In this document: piece by piece, positions 37,950 through 49,460 of the stretch
How the letters are laid out: each line of letters begins with the position of its first letter
Numbering within the stretch: position 1 is the first letter of the stretch
Source: Megamerina dolium
Taxonomy: Eukaryota > Arthropoda > Insecta > Diptera > Megamerinidae
Assembly (NCBI GenBank): GCA_963854835.1
Contig: OY978525.1
Coordinates: 8,419,540-8,483,539 of the forward strand
Direction: 5' to 3'
DNA: 64,000 bases
Position numbers and translations under genes: made by a program
Notes under the pieces: generated by a model
Databases searched by the model: none
What the model was told of the DNA's origin: nothing
What the model saw: only the letters and a program-made list of their open reading frames with translations

Positions 37950-38220
37950 TGGCGTGGGTTCAATCCCCGGCTGAAGCATAATAAAATTTCATATCGAAAA
38001 GATTTCTCTTTCGAACGGTACCCACCTGCCGGCAAGAATTGGCAATTTTTCCGTCAGTAACAAAAATGCCAAAAATGCTTCTTAAAAGAGCTCTGTAACA
38101 AAACTAAGTAAAAGTGTTGTCACAATGGTTCTGCCATTCGGAATCGGCTAATATATGTAGTTCCCTTCTAATGCTGTCCAAATTTAACACGCACAACAAT
38201 ATTGGAAGAGAAGCTCGATG
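37950..38220 (+). mobile_element. tRNA-derived SINE, copy S4
   Basis: Starts within the tRNA-like head, retaining the B box GGTTCAATCC. It has the body (ctttcgaacggtacccacct, gtccaaatttaacacgcaca) and breaks off at ggaagagaagctcg. There it joins a different dispersed repeat (ggtaccacaatgggccttt). Confidence 0.75.
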
Positions 38221-38255
38221 GTACCACAATGGGCCTTTCTGGCTTAAGTGTGTCC

Positions 38256-38280
38256 TCTCAGAGAGAGAGAGAGAGAGAGG
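38256..38280. repeat. (GA)n microsatellite
   Basis: Uninterrupted ga repeats, followed by an acctaacctaac-like stretch at 38287-38306. Confidence 0.85.
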
Positions 38281-38394
38281 GCAGCCACATAACCTAACCT
38301 AACTAAGCTTGCATTTGGCACAAATTTGTCTATCAGTATCCAGAACTCTCTCTTTTAAGGTTAGCTATAGCACTGGGCAGATCTCATAGTTTCT

Positions 38395-38790
38395 GAGTCA
38401 GCAACAAGGATAAATGCTTTCATTTGAAGACATCAATGTACGTAGATGTCATACGTTGAAAGACACAATCACGGTACGGAATGAACTTGACCTCTGTGTT
38501 AAACACAGCAGGAATCTCGTTGGGGAAATGGATCACGAACCACCATGCTGTTCTTGATGATCTCCCTTTGAATCAACTTTTGGATTCCGAGTTCTTGAAT
38601 ATCTCTGACACGGATACTGTGAAAACCATAGGGTTAAGATGGAATGCGGGTTCCGATTGCTTCTTTTCTCCAGGCCCTCTCCCGAACAAGGCTTAGTGAA
38701 AGAACACTGATCGAAAGATAGGGAGGCAACGTAGTCAATTTCTAGCTTGGCGCTGATTCGGCCTAATGATTCAATTTTGGCAAGAAATCA
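38395..38790 (+). pseudogene. BEL/Pao retrotransposon fragment (RT to RNase H linker)
   Basis: A degenerate active-site text (MYVDVI for YVDD) is followed by SVLNTAGISLGKWITNHHAV, LDDLPLNQLLDSEFLNISDT and IGLRWNAGSDCFF. These are the conserved segment after the reverse transcriptase in BEL/Pao polyproteins. No LTRs are recognised nearby. Frame breaks at both ends. Confidence 0.75.
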
Positions 38791-39970
38791 AAGGTACTGA
38801 AGTGTTCCTTGGTAAAACCAATTTCTCATGATTTATTTAAAATAAATTACATATTAAATTTGCTGGATAATTACTTTAATGATGTCTTAAATTTATTTGC
38901 TTGAAAAGTTGTTGTGGTTGAGCAACATTAAAGGAACACTTTTGCAAACTGCCTTCTGCCTTCGCTCAGCTTCGATTCAATTTCAAGTTGGTAGAATCCA
39001 ATTTCTGTCATCGCCACATTATTTGTAGTATTATATTTGAATTAAATTTTTATCAAAAGATTAAAATGGAATTAAAGATTCTATAAGTTCGATACGAATA
39101 CGTTCGATGCGTTCCTCTCGTGGTTGGCAGCATTTTAATGTGTTGTTCGCTATTCGTCTGTCTGTCTATCTATACCACATTCGTATTGTCATTGCGCATT
39201 CGAGTGTGTTTCCATAAATATTGTGTTGTCTGCTGCTTTTCCACAACAATTACAATCACAAATAAAGTGTCCTTAAAGACGAGTACGTACATCAACGCAT
39301 ATGTTCTCTGTGTGTATATCCTTGTCATGTATGGTAAATGGAGCACGTTTCAATCGCATGTATTGGACAAAAAACAAAAAAAAGGATGACAACATTGAAG
39401 AAAAATATTAATGAAAGGATTTGTTGTGAAAAGTGTTCATTTATCAGTAATTCTGCGTAGAATTTAAGTTTTAAATTCTTAGTTTTTTTTTTTTTTTTTT
39501 GGGTGAGGTAATTGTGGTTACGCTGACGTGAGAATTGTTTTGATGCATAGAAATTAGGTCGGTCGAAATGGTACATCATAATAATTATTCGCAGAAGTTA
39601 AGCTTTGAAGCTTTGTCTATTTTTAGCAAAGTGTACAACAAATTAAGTGAGCCTTTTCATTTATTTGCCTTTCTAATTGATATCATACGCATGTGAAATT
39701 GCCTATTGCGAAGGAATAGGAATGAATACAAAAGCAAGAAAAACAAAAAATGGTAGACTTTATTTGTGAATTTGCTTGTATTTGAATAATGAAAAAGAGG
39801 AAAACCATTTCTAAGTTAATTCATGCACGTCCAAAAATATCGAACAGAAGTTTGAAGGGGGTCCCCTTTTTTTTTGCACGTGTGTCCAAATAAAAGTATA
39901 CCTATAATTTGGCATCACAAGGTCACTTAAAAGTTAGTGAACTTAATTTTGATTGTATAAACAATCACTG
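38791..39970. other. Intergenic, nothing recognised
   Basis: AT-rich sequence. A poly(T) run lies at 39482-39500. No supported gene. Confidence 0.35.
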
Positions 39971-39974
39971 TGAG

Positions 39975-41592
39975 GCAAAATTAGAAGAAAATATTGTTTG
40001 ATCCTGATCATCATAGGCTTGTTGGAAGTAGAGAGTGTCCCGTAGTACTGTGTTGAAGACCGTTTTGATCCTCAGGATTAGGTTTTTTGACGAAAGAGGA
40101 AGATTTGGAGATGTTTTTCTCAAAAACAGGAGGCTTAGCGTAATTTTATTGTTTACGAACCCGCACTATTTTTTCTTGAGTAACATTTTTCTACAACATT
40201 ATTTCGCTTTTAACTTATCCGTTTAGCCCTTAGGGAGAGATGTACTTAAAAAACAATGATTTCGTATTGAGGTTCCCTACTTTTTTAAAGAAAAAAAAAC
40301 ACAGAAAATTCAAATTGAATGGGGAATGTTTATTATCATTTGAAAGAACATTCTTTGGCATTTATTTTTTGAAGATTATGTCTTTCAAATGTTGGCCGCG
40401 GCTACGTCTCAGATAGTCCATCCGTTGAGACCAATTTTCGATGACTCGTTCGAGCATTACGACTGGTAACTGGCGAATGACACGCGTGATGTTTTGCGCT
40501 CTAAGGCCTGAATCGAAGCGGGTTTGTTCGCATATATTTTAGACTTTACATATCCCTACAGGAAAAAGTCTAACGGTGTGATATCACATGATCTTGGTGG
40601 CCAATCGGCCGGCCCAAAACGTGAAATTATCAGCTCACCGAAGTGTTCTCTCAATAAATCCATTGATTGATGCGATGTGTGGGAAGTGGCGCGCCGTCTT
40701 GTTGAAATCAAATGTCAAATCAAGTGGCAGTTGTTGAATCTTTTCAGGTTGCTCTTCGTCCCAAATGCGGCAATTTTGCTTGTTTACATACCCATTGAGC
40801 CAGAAATGGTCTTCATCGCTGAATAAAATTTGGCTCGAAACCGTCGGATCTTCTTGGAACTTTTCAAGAGTCCATAGAGCGAAGCGATGTCGCTTGGAAA
40901 GGTCGGGCGGGTTCAGTTCTGGCACAAGGTGTATTTTGTACGCTTTCAATTTAAGGTCTCGACGTAAAATGTGCCAAGTCGTTCCATAAGTCAGTTCGAG
41001 TTGCTGCGAACGGCGCCGAATCGACTCTCCACGGTCTTCGTGTACACTCTCAGCTACGGCCGCTATATTTTCTTCACTGCATGCTGGACGTGGTCTATTC
41101 GGTCGAATATTATCCAATAATGAATGCTGGGTCTCAAGATGGGTGATGGTGTTGCGAATAGTACGCTCAGTAGGCCGATTATGTTGACCATAAGTTGAGC
41201 GAAGTGCACGGAACACATTCCTCACAGAACGTGAATGTTCGTAATAAAGTTGAACGATTTGTAAACGTTGTTCAGGAGTAAGTCTTTCCATGATGAAATG
41301 CCAAACAATACTAAACGAAAATAACATTACAGCATGGCATGGATAAATAAAAACGCCAAAGGTTTAGAAAAATGTTCCTCGAATAAAAATAGTGCGGGTT
41401 TGTGAACAATAAAATTACGCTAAGCCACCTATTTTCAAGATATGTAGCTCCAAACCTCCCGCTTTCGTAAAAAAAATGACTCTGTGGAGCAACACAGTCT
41501 TTAACAGAAGTACTTTGGATCACTTTCCTATTTCTAACAAGCCTATGCTGATTAGGATTAAAAATGCTTGCCTCAGAGTGTATTTCATAGTT
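39975..41592 (-). mobile_element. Mariner-superfamily element with ~250 bp inverted ends
   Basis: 39975-40229 and 41335-41592 are inverted repeats of one another. Shared text includes cataggcttgttrgaa, ggcttagcgtaattttattg and aacccgcactattttt. They enclose the minus-strand transposase remnant at 40520-41327. Terminal repeats this long are unusual for mariner relatives. Exact ends and target duplication could not be fixed by eye. Confidence 0.65.
40520..41327 (-). pseudogene. Mariner-superfamily transposase, internally deleted
   Basis: A clean frame starts MERLTPEQRLQIVQLYYEHS (ATG at 41291; 230 codons if read from an upstream non-ATG start). It continues through a helix-turn-helix region, a GRPR-like NRPRPACSEENIAAV, and the first catalytic Asp in ILFSDEDHFWLNGYV. 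After EEQPEKIQQLP it jumps to text matching the region after the second Asp (FQQDGA-like, frame-shifted), then FGPADWPPRSCDITPLDFF in another frame. The middle of the catalytic core is therefore missing and the gene is dead. Confidence 0.8.
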
Positions 41593-41689
41593 GCTTTTTG
41601 AATTTTCGACTCTAAGATTGGCTTCCTTTTGACTTTTTACAGTTCTACAAAATTTATGTTCATGCAATTTTAGAAAAAAAAAAATCAAT

Positions 41690-43800
41690 TTTGTTGGGTA
41701 GCTCTCCAAAGGGTGATATAGAGGACAAAACGTTGCAGCAGAATAATTAATGAAAGTTGGTCATACATTTTTCTGCACTAACGGAAATTCTTGGGCAATA
41801 TTTGTGGATTTTTAGGCGCTTTTAAGTCAATTTTCTAGGGAAGCTCATCTCAGGGGTTAAGGTTGGAGGTTAAAAAAATGTTGAGTAGTAAAAATTAATT
41901 AATTAAATTAATAAGTATCGGTAATAAATTTTACTCCCCTACGGGCACTCTGTGTGTGCCGTAGCTTAGTGGCTAGGGTGTTGGCCTTCTGATCTGTAGG
42001 TTGTGGGTTCAATCCGCGGTTGCAGCGTAACAAATTGAATATCGAAAAGATTTTTCTTTTGAACGGTACCCACCTGTCGGCAAACAATTGGCAATTCTTC
42101 CGTCAGTAACAATTTGCCATGGAAAAGCTTCTAAAAGAACTCTGCGACAAAGCTCAGAAAAAGTGATGTCGTAAGAGTTCTGTCGTTCGGAACCGGCTGA
42201 AATAAGTAAGCCCCTTCTAATACTGTCCAAAATTTAACACGCACAACAGTAATGGAAGAGAAGCTCGGCTAAAGAGCCCTTTGGGGCTTATAAAAGCCAC
42301 ACACACACACACATACACAAGGGCACTCTAGGAACGTGGAGAGCGATATATATAAAAATATAAATTTTTAAATATAAATGGGGACTCCCTTAAGAAAATG
42401 GGCATAGAAAGAAAAACTGTTGATGAGAAAAATTTTGATAGGGGTTTGTTATACATTTCACCTCACCATAGCCGATTCTTAGGTACCAATGAGGTCACTA
42501 GTCGCTTTACAGGTGATTTTAAATTTCTTTTGTAGGAGTAAATATAGGAAGCAAGTATGTTTTAGAATAAATGTTGAGTAGTAAAAATTAATGCTGGTCG
42601 GACATACGTTTTACCTCCCCTGTGAAAGGACTCTGGGCGCGATGAGAATGCGTTAAAATTTATAACTATTTAAATTTTATAGGGAAGACCTTCCAAAGGG
42701 TAGAGATATACGGTGCAAGTACGTTCAGAAGAAATGTTGAGTAGTAAAACTTAATAAGGCTCGATAATACATGTTACCTCTTTCGGGGCGACTCCTAGGT
42801 ATTTATGGTTATATTTGTCGATTTTCAAGTATTTTTATGTTCATTTACTAGGGAAGCCTACCCACGCAGTAAAGATAAGAAACAAGTATGTTCAGAAAAA
42901 CATCGAATATTAAAAATTAATGGAGGTCGGTTGTATATTTTACCCCTGTGAAAGCACTCTGGTAGTGGTGGGAGCGAAATTTATAAAATCGTCAATTTTT
43001 TAGGGGAGCTCCACTAAGAGCTACAGATAGAGGGATGGTATAAAAAAAATATGTGGGACTTAAAGCCTCGAAGAGCTCATTGGCCCGAGAGGGATGGTAT
43101 GTTTATACAAAATATTGCCGATAAAATATTAATGAGTATCACCTCTTTAGGGGTGACTTCGGGGGTCAGTAGGATCGAATTTGATAAAACCGTAAAATTT
43201 ATACGCGAGTTTCCGTAAATAGTATGGTAAGGGAGTAAGTATGTTTTTAAAGAATATTAGGGAGATAATAATAATAGGAGTAGGTCTTACATTTGACTCC
43301 TCTATGGGCGACTACTAAGTAGCTGAATGGGATATGTTTTATATGCATTTTGTTGACGAGGAAAAAATTAATGGACGCCGGTCAGCATTTTACTCTTTAT
43401 GAGCACTTTGAGACGAGAGCGACGAGTTTTATAAAAACTTCAATTTTGTAGGGGAGCACCCCTAAGAAGAAAAAAACGAATTTGATAATAAACATACATT
43501 TTGTATAGGAGTCCCCGTAAGAGGTGTTAATAGGAGTAAGTATGTTCGGGGAAAATATTGTTGAGAAAATAATAATGACAGCTGGTCATACATTTGACCT
43601 GTATAGCGAGGACTGATAGGCAGCTGTGTGTGGGTTACTTGTCGATTTTCATAAGCTTTGTGTTCATTTTGTAAGGGTGCTCCTATTAGCAATAGTAATA
43701 GGGGATTAGTATGTTTAGCAAAAATGTAGACGATCGAAAATTAATTGGTGTCAGCCATATATTTAATCCCTCTACGGGTACTTTGGAAGCGGTGGAAGCA
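41690..43800. repeat. Degenerate satellite region
   Basis: Recurring boxes (aagtatgttcrgaaaaa, gttgagtagtaaaaattaat, ggtcggtcatayattttacc, gggcactctgg) are spaced roughly 150-200 bases apart with heavy divergence. They are clearly related to the homogeneous array that follows. A SINE is inserted at 41952. A fragment of the SINE tail (gcctcgaagagctcattggc) lies at 43064-43083. Confidence 0.7.
41952..42320 (+). mobile_element. tRNA-derived SINE, copy S5 (full length)
   Basis: Complete copy of the family. It has an A box TAGCTTAGTGG at 41962-41972 and a B box GGTTCAATCC at 42006-42015. The body follows, and it ends on a (CA)n tail. It is flanked on both sides by gggcactct (41943-41951 and 42321-42329), a nine-base target-site duplication of satellite sequence. 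Both Pol III promoter boxes match consensus. Confidence 0.88.
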
Positions 43801-44850
43801 AAATTTAGAAAAACCTCAAGGAGTAGAAATCGTTAAGTTCGAAAAAAAATGTTGCTGAGTAAAAATCAATTTGGTCGGTCATATATTTTACCTCTAGGGT
43901 GGTTTTTGAGGTGATTATGGATGTGAATGAATTAAAATTGAATTTTTATCATTTTTTTGAAGTTAGGGAAATTTAGAAAAACCTCAAGGAGTAGAAATCG
44001 GTGGTAAGTATGTTCGAAAAAAATGTTGCTGAGTAAAAATCAATGGGGTCAGTCATATATTTTACCTCTCAAGGGCGATTTTTGAGACGATTATGGGTGT
44101 TAATGAATTAAAGTTGAATTTTTATCATTTTTTTGAAGTTAGGGAAATTTAGAAAAACCTCAAGGTGTAGAAATCGGTGGTAGGTATGTTCGAAAAAAAT
44201 GTTGCTGAGTAAAAATCAATGGGGTCAGTCATATATTTTACCTCACTAGGGCGCTTTTTGAGCTGATTATGGGTATGAAAGAATTAAAGTTGAATTTTTA
44301 TCATTTTTTTGAAGTTAGGGAAATTTAGAAAAATCTCAAGTAGTAGAAATCGGTGGTAAGTATGTTCGAAAAAAATGTTGCTGAGTAAAAATCAATGGGG
44401 TCAGTCATATATTTTATCTCTCAAGGGCGATTTTTGAGACGATTATGGGTGTTAATGAATTAAAGTTGAATTTTTATCATTTTTTTGAAGTTAGGGAAAT
44501 TTAGAAAAACCTCAAGGAGTAGAAATCGGTGGTAAGTATGTTCGAAAAAAATGTGGCTGAGTAAAAATCAATGGGGTCAGTCATATATTTTACCTCACTA
44601 GGGCGCTTTTTGAGCTGATTATGGGTATGAAAGAATTAAAGTTGAATTTTTATCATTTTTTTGAAGTTGGGGAAATTTAGAAAAACCTCAAGGAGTAGAA
44701 ATCGGTGGTAGGTATGTTCGAAAAAAATGTTGCTGAGTAAAAATCAATTTGGTCGGTCATATATTTTACCTCTCTAGGGCGCTTTTTGAGGTGATTATGG
44801 ATGTGAATGAATTAAAGTTGAATTTTAATCATTTTTTTTAAGTTAGGGAT
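43801..44850. repeat. Homogeneous 176 bp satellite, six units
   Basis: The box aaatttagaaaaacctcaag starts at 43801, 43969, 44145, 44321 (one variant base), 44497 and 44673. The spacing is 168, then exactly 176 four times, and the array ends at about 44849. Units differ by few substitutions (caagg/caagt, gagac/gagct). No open frame. Confidence 0.9.
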
Positions 44851-44869
44851 GAAATTTGACCTAATCGAG

Positions 44870-45760
44870 TTAAACTGACATCGGGTTTGGATTCAGCAAC
44901 TCTATACCTGTTTTTTTTCCGCCTGATTGTGGTATTTTGCGAATTTCATTTGATAACTGGGCACATACTTCGTGTGATTTTATAGTTTTAAAATCGTTTT
45001 TCAATTAACTACTATAAATCGGCAACATTTAGTATTCTGGAAGTTAAAGTCCAACATATTATTGCTGAAATATATCTTCAGTTGTTTGAAAAAGTCATGG
45101 AACCTACAGTCTGCAAAAATATATGGAAATACAAAATGGCACAACAACATGTACCAAATAAGGGTAATATTTTAATTATTTGGGGAATTTATTTGTGTTT
45201 TATTTGGATGCGAAACAAAAGTTCAGCAAAAAAAAAAAAAAATCAAAAATACAAAAAGGAAATGGAAAAAGACGAAAAAAAAAACAAAATTGTTGCTGTT
45301 TTTAGTAGATGTATTCCTGGGTGTCAACACATTTTTAATCATCACTGATGTGCATATGTGCTGCATATCATATGCAACTAGTATATGATAGGATTTCAAA
45401 TACAATCTAGTATTGTTTTTAGTTCTTCATTTCTCGTTTGTGAATATTCATGCATAGATGCATATGCATAATTGACACACCAAGTGTAATGTACATACAA
45501 ATACATGCTCAGAGAAACCTCAGGCTGTGCTTTTCTCTTCCTTTGGTAAATGTTTTGTTTTTCTTCGTTTTGCTACGACACAAATATGTTTCAACATATT
45601 CGGATAAATTAGCAATCATCATGCATTCTCATGCATTGTAGTTACATGCCAACCATGAACTCAATTAAAAATTTTCTTCCAGCTTAGTTTATTATGCTCA
45701 ATGGATAAATAGTTATACACATTCATATGTACCCAGTGCACTTGGTCTACTCTTTATGTA
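44870..45760. other. Intergenic, nothing recognised
   Basis: AT-rich DNA after the satellite, without a supported feature. Confidence 0.35.
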
Positions 45761-45763
45761 CTA

Positions 45764-46126
45764 GGGCGGTCCCAGAACTACCCGACCCGAAAGAAAGTGC
45801 TGTTTCATCAAGAGAATGCACCAGCCCACACAATCGCTATTGCGATGGCCTAAATCAATGAGTTAAAGCTCGAATTGCTTCAGCACGCACCCTATTCGCT
45901 GACAAAATGGCTTGGTGATATAAGATTTGCAAACAATGAAGAGGTGAAGTCTGCGGTAGATGGCTATTTTAATGAGCTAGACAGTTCATACAATAAACAG
46001 GGTATCGAAGCTATAGAATATCGCTGGGAAAGGTGTATAGAGCTAAAAGGAGATTATGTTGAGAAATAAAGAAAAATTTTCCCAAATTTGTTTTCTTTGT
46101 TAGGACGGGTAGTTCTGGGACCGCCC
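45764..46126 (+). mobile_element. Internally deleted mariner element
   Basis: The ends are inverted repeats: GGGCGGTCCCAGAACTACCC at the left, and gggtagttctgggaccgccc at the right. Inside is only the C-terminal part of a mariner transposase: KVLFHQENAPAHTIAIAMA, then WLGDIRFANNEEVKSAVDGY, and WERCIELKGDYVEK ending at TAA 46067-46069. The region expected to hold the third catalytic Asp (SPDLAPSDYxLF) is also missing. It is a non-autonomous derivative of about 363 bp. Confidence 0.8.
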
Positions 46127-46129
46127 TCA

Positions 46130-47690
46130 TATTATTGTGATCGTTGATGTTCCATTCATTTTCTTCTAAATTTTTTTCGCAGAAGAAAACAATGGCGCAA
46201 ATGTTTCTAAATTAAATTTGATTTCGCTCAGCAAACGAATACGATATGTATGTAGTATCACTTGCTGAGAATTTCTATAAAATTTTAATTCGTTCTTCTT
46301 TTAATGGTGTTTCTTAGAAACTCTGTGTGCTTCAATATAAATCGTGTACAAATCGTGTAATAAGAATGGCAAATCTATGTGTTTTTTTTTCATATACTCG
46401 TATACTAAAATATTACGGTAACTTGTAGGAACTCGTGTACTTGAGTTGCTTCAAATTAGATTCGAATGGAAGCAATGAAGTACTTATTAAAGAGCTGCGG
46501 GAATGTATTTGATTTTCGAATGATTCTCTTTACTCTCAAAACAGGTACAACATTTGCAAAGCCTATCTAAATAGAATGAGAATGAGTGAGAGTAAAATAT
46601 TAGGCAAATAAAATACTCTATTCATTTCTTGTACAAGAAATATTCTATACATTCGGTTTTTTCTCTTCAAATAAACGAATATTTGAGAGTACTACAAGAG
46701 TTTGAGAGTACTACGAGTATGTTGAACGTTATAACTGTTGTTGCTCTTCATGACAGGTACTGATGGATTTGTATTACTGCATCTTGCCGCGTCATGTTGT
46801 TTTATCTACTGTACTTTTTACTTATATGTGTTGGAAGGTAACATAGAAAAGGAAAACGAATGTTTAGAGTACTCTCAAATGCTTTACTTCCATTTGCAAA
46901 TGTTGAGATTCTACTCCATTCCATTCTATATCTATTTTATTCATTCTAATTTGTATTTGCTTAGAGATAATAAATGACAGATAGAGTCATTGACAATAGA
47001 GTGTTTTGAAGATGCAAACGAATACATTCCTGCAGCACTCTAGTACTTATTAGAAATTGTACATTAAACCTAATTAGATTAGATTGTAGATTAAACATAT
47101 TAGAAATTGTAGAAATTGTAGGTGAAACCTTGAGCGAAAATCTCTGGGTCTTAAATTTAGATATTAGCGGAAGGGATCTACTTACATGAGCCTGCTTCAA
47201 ATGTCTGAACTCTTCTGATATCATTTTTTGTGAGTCCCGCCACAGAGCACTTTTGCCGATGTCAAAATCAAAATATGGGCATCGGCTAAATAAATACATT
47301 TTTGATTTACTTTAAAAAATGACCGTATCAGGAATAGAAGGAGCGATCGCGAACATTTCTACCGTTCTCGCCGTTTTTTCATCCATCGCCAAACAGTTTT
47401 AAATCATTTGAAAAAGGCTGAATACAAAAACAAGTACGATGTTTGTGTGGCACATGAATTAAGAGCGACAAATTAAGTGGACTATTTTTGAAACGAATAA
47501 TTACTGGTGCTGAAAAATGTATCACTTACGACAGTAATGTATGAAAAAGATCGTGGAGGGAATTAAGGTAATGCTGCGAGTTTGGGGGCAGTAGAAAGGA
47601 ATAGAGCTTTTAGATTAGAGATTTCAATCTTTACTCTCAGCAACTACATAATGCCGTTTGAGGCAAGCAATTCAGTTAAAATTCGTCCAA
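46130..47690. other. Intergenic, nothing recognised
   Basis: AT-rich sequence. Recurrent short attcgaatrgaa/ctctcaaa motifs occur at 46440-46930. No supported gene. Confidence 0.35.
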
Positions 47691-47754
47691 AATTCGTCCA
47701 AACTGAAAAGGTGTTATGTTCCATTACGACAACGCTAGTCCAAACATATCTTTA

Positions 47755-48030
47755 AGGTCCAAGGTGATGCTGAATGTATTGGGAGATTGGAAGTGAATTG
47801 CATATTATGAGCGCCTACAACCTGGTGAAATGGTTAATTCTGACCTCTACTGCCCACAACTCGGAGAAAGAGAGAGCGATGAGAATTGATCAACAGAAAG
47901 TCCTTTGTGCACGGTCATGACCACACACATCTTTGCTGACCTAGCAGAAACTGAGAGAGCTTGACTGGGCAATTTTGCTACATGCACCATAGAGCCCGGT
48001 CCTTGCACCTTCAAAGGATCATTTGATTTC
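47755..48030 (+). pseudogene. Mariner fragment
   Basis: Plus-strand text YYERLQPGEMVNSDLYCPQL, then the PHTS box and LRELDWAILLHAP…SPVLAPS, corresponds to the central and C-terminal parts of a mariner transposase. It has stops and frame breaks. Confidence 0.65.
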
Positions 48031-48289
48031 TATAGAACTCTTTTAATAATAAAGAATAAATTTTCGTAGACGCTTGGAACACGTACTTGGACCATTTTTT
48101 TTTTTGGTCAGGAAACTCAGTTTCCACAGTTCTACTGTAATTGGAGAATAGTTTTACCAGGAAAATAGCGAAAGGTAATAGATTAAAATGACACATATTT
48201 GCTTTAACAAAATTCATCACCATCATTCGTTCCGTTCGTTCAGTTAATGGGCACAAAATCAACTCAATGTCAACGCATTGTTTTATTGC

Positions 48290-48640
48290 AATATTTTGTT
48301 CAGTGTAGCGGCTCATTTTTGGCACAATGGGTATATCAATAGGCAAGAATTCCGCATCTGAAGTGAAGAGAATCCATGAGAGTTTCACGCTACATCGACA
48401 AAAACCCATTGTTTGGTGTGCCTTACGGGTCGATGAAGTCGTTGCTCTTTATTTCTTTAAAAATGAGAACGGCGAGAATGTTACCGTCAGCGGCGAGCTC
48501 TAAAGAGTCACTATTCTCGAATACTATGTGTCCCAACTGAATGGAATGTTGATTGAGAACTGGCTTTTTTCCAACATTACGGTGCCTGATGTCATACAGT
48601 GCGTCAAGGTCCTCACTGGAAGTTCATGGGGTAAAAATAG
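48290..48640 (+). pseudogene. Mariner-superfamily fragment
   Basis: The frame around 48415-48620 reads IVWCALRVDEVVALYFFKNE, then NGENVTVSGEL, a stop, and VTILEYYVSQLNGMLIENW. This is the centre of the same broad transposase family as at 34.7 and 40.6 kb. Confidence 0.6.
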
Positions 48641-49460
48641 CGAAACGTTACTCAGAACTTACAAAGCGATAGGCAGATCAGTGACGAATTACGTATGCAG
48701 CCACCGTCTGGACACCATCCGTAAGTGACACACAGTGGCGTAGACTACAAGAGGCCCAAAATACAGCACTCCGCACCATCACTGGCTGCCACCTTATGTC
48801 ACATGAGGACCACCTGCATGATGAGACGAAGCTACTGAAAGTTCGAGAACACAAAGAGGTGCTGGCCAAACAATAATTTTGGCTGGCCTGCCACATGGAA
48901 GGTCACAATAACAACGCTCTCACATTTGCGCCGCCACCCCCGAGGCGGATCAGGAACGACTTGACAATTTACAATGACGACATTGTCAGATTAACGAACA
49001 ATAATTGGCTGGATCACAACTCGCACTCCCCTGCTTCCAAATGCTTACATGCAGAAGCGGTAGAACCTGCGACTATCGCACACCAGCCCAACAAAATCCT
49101 TAAGGGTAGACCCCCCCATTTGTTGCCAACGTGGAAAAACTAATGCCCAGGAAAAGAAGGTACACCCTGGCGCAGTTCAGGTCGGGATAAAGTAAGTTCC
49201 ACAATAATTATCTATCGTGAATTAATCCCAACATACCAGACGAATGCCCCGATTGCGGCCAATCACCGCACTACACTGTCCACTTATTCAATTGTCCTTT
49301 GAACCTCACAAATTTGATACACGTATAGCTCTGGACACACTCACTTGAGGTGGCTACATTTCTAGGACTTGACCTTCACGAGGACACGAGCGAACAATAG
49401 CTTATGCATGCTGACGACGACAAAAATTTAAGTTGCTACAACAACAACAACATACAGTGC
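48640..49460 (+). pseudogene. Jockey-type LINE 3' end with (CAA)n tail
   Basis: The text includes QEAQNTALRTITGC-like text (ggcccaaaatacagcactcc), NIPDECPDCGQSPHYTVHLF and then NCPLNLTN, and WTHSLEVATFLGLDL. This is the typical end of a Jockey-type second ORF with its CxxC…H…C knuckle. It closes at gttgctacaacaacaacaac (49435-49454). Several stops are present. Confidence 0.8.

Noticed and set aside
41311..41709. 132-codon minus-strand frame and its look-alike at 40035-40226 as genes
   Set aside because: They are similar because they lie in the two arms of one inverted repeat; no protein family matches.
48011..48409. 132-codon minus-strand frame
   Set aside because: No similarity, and it overlaps a plus-strand mariner remnant.
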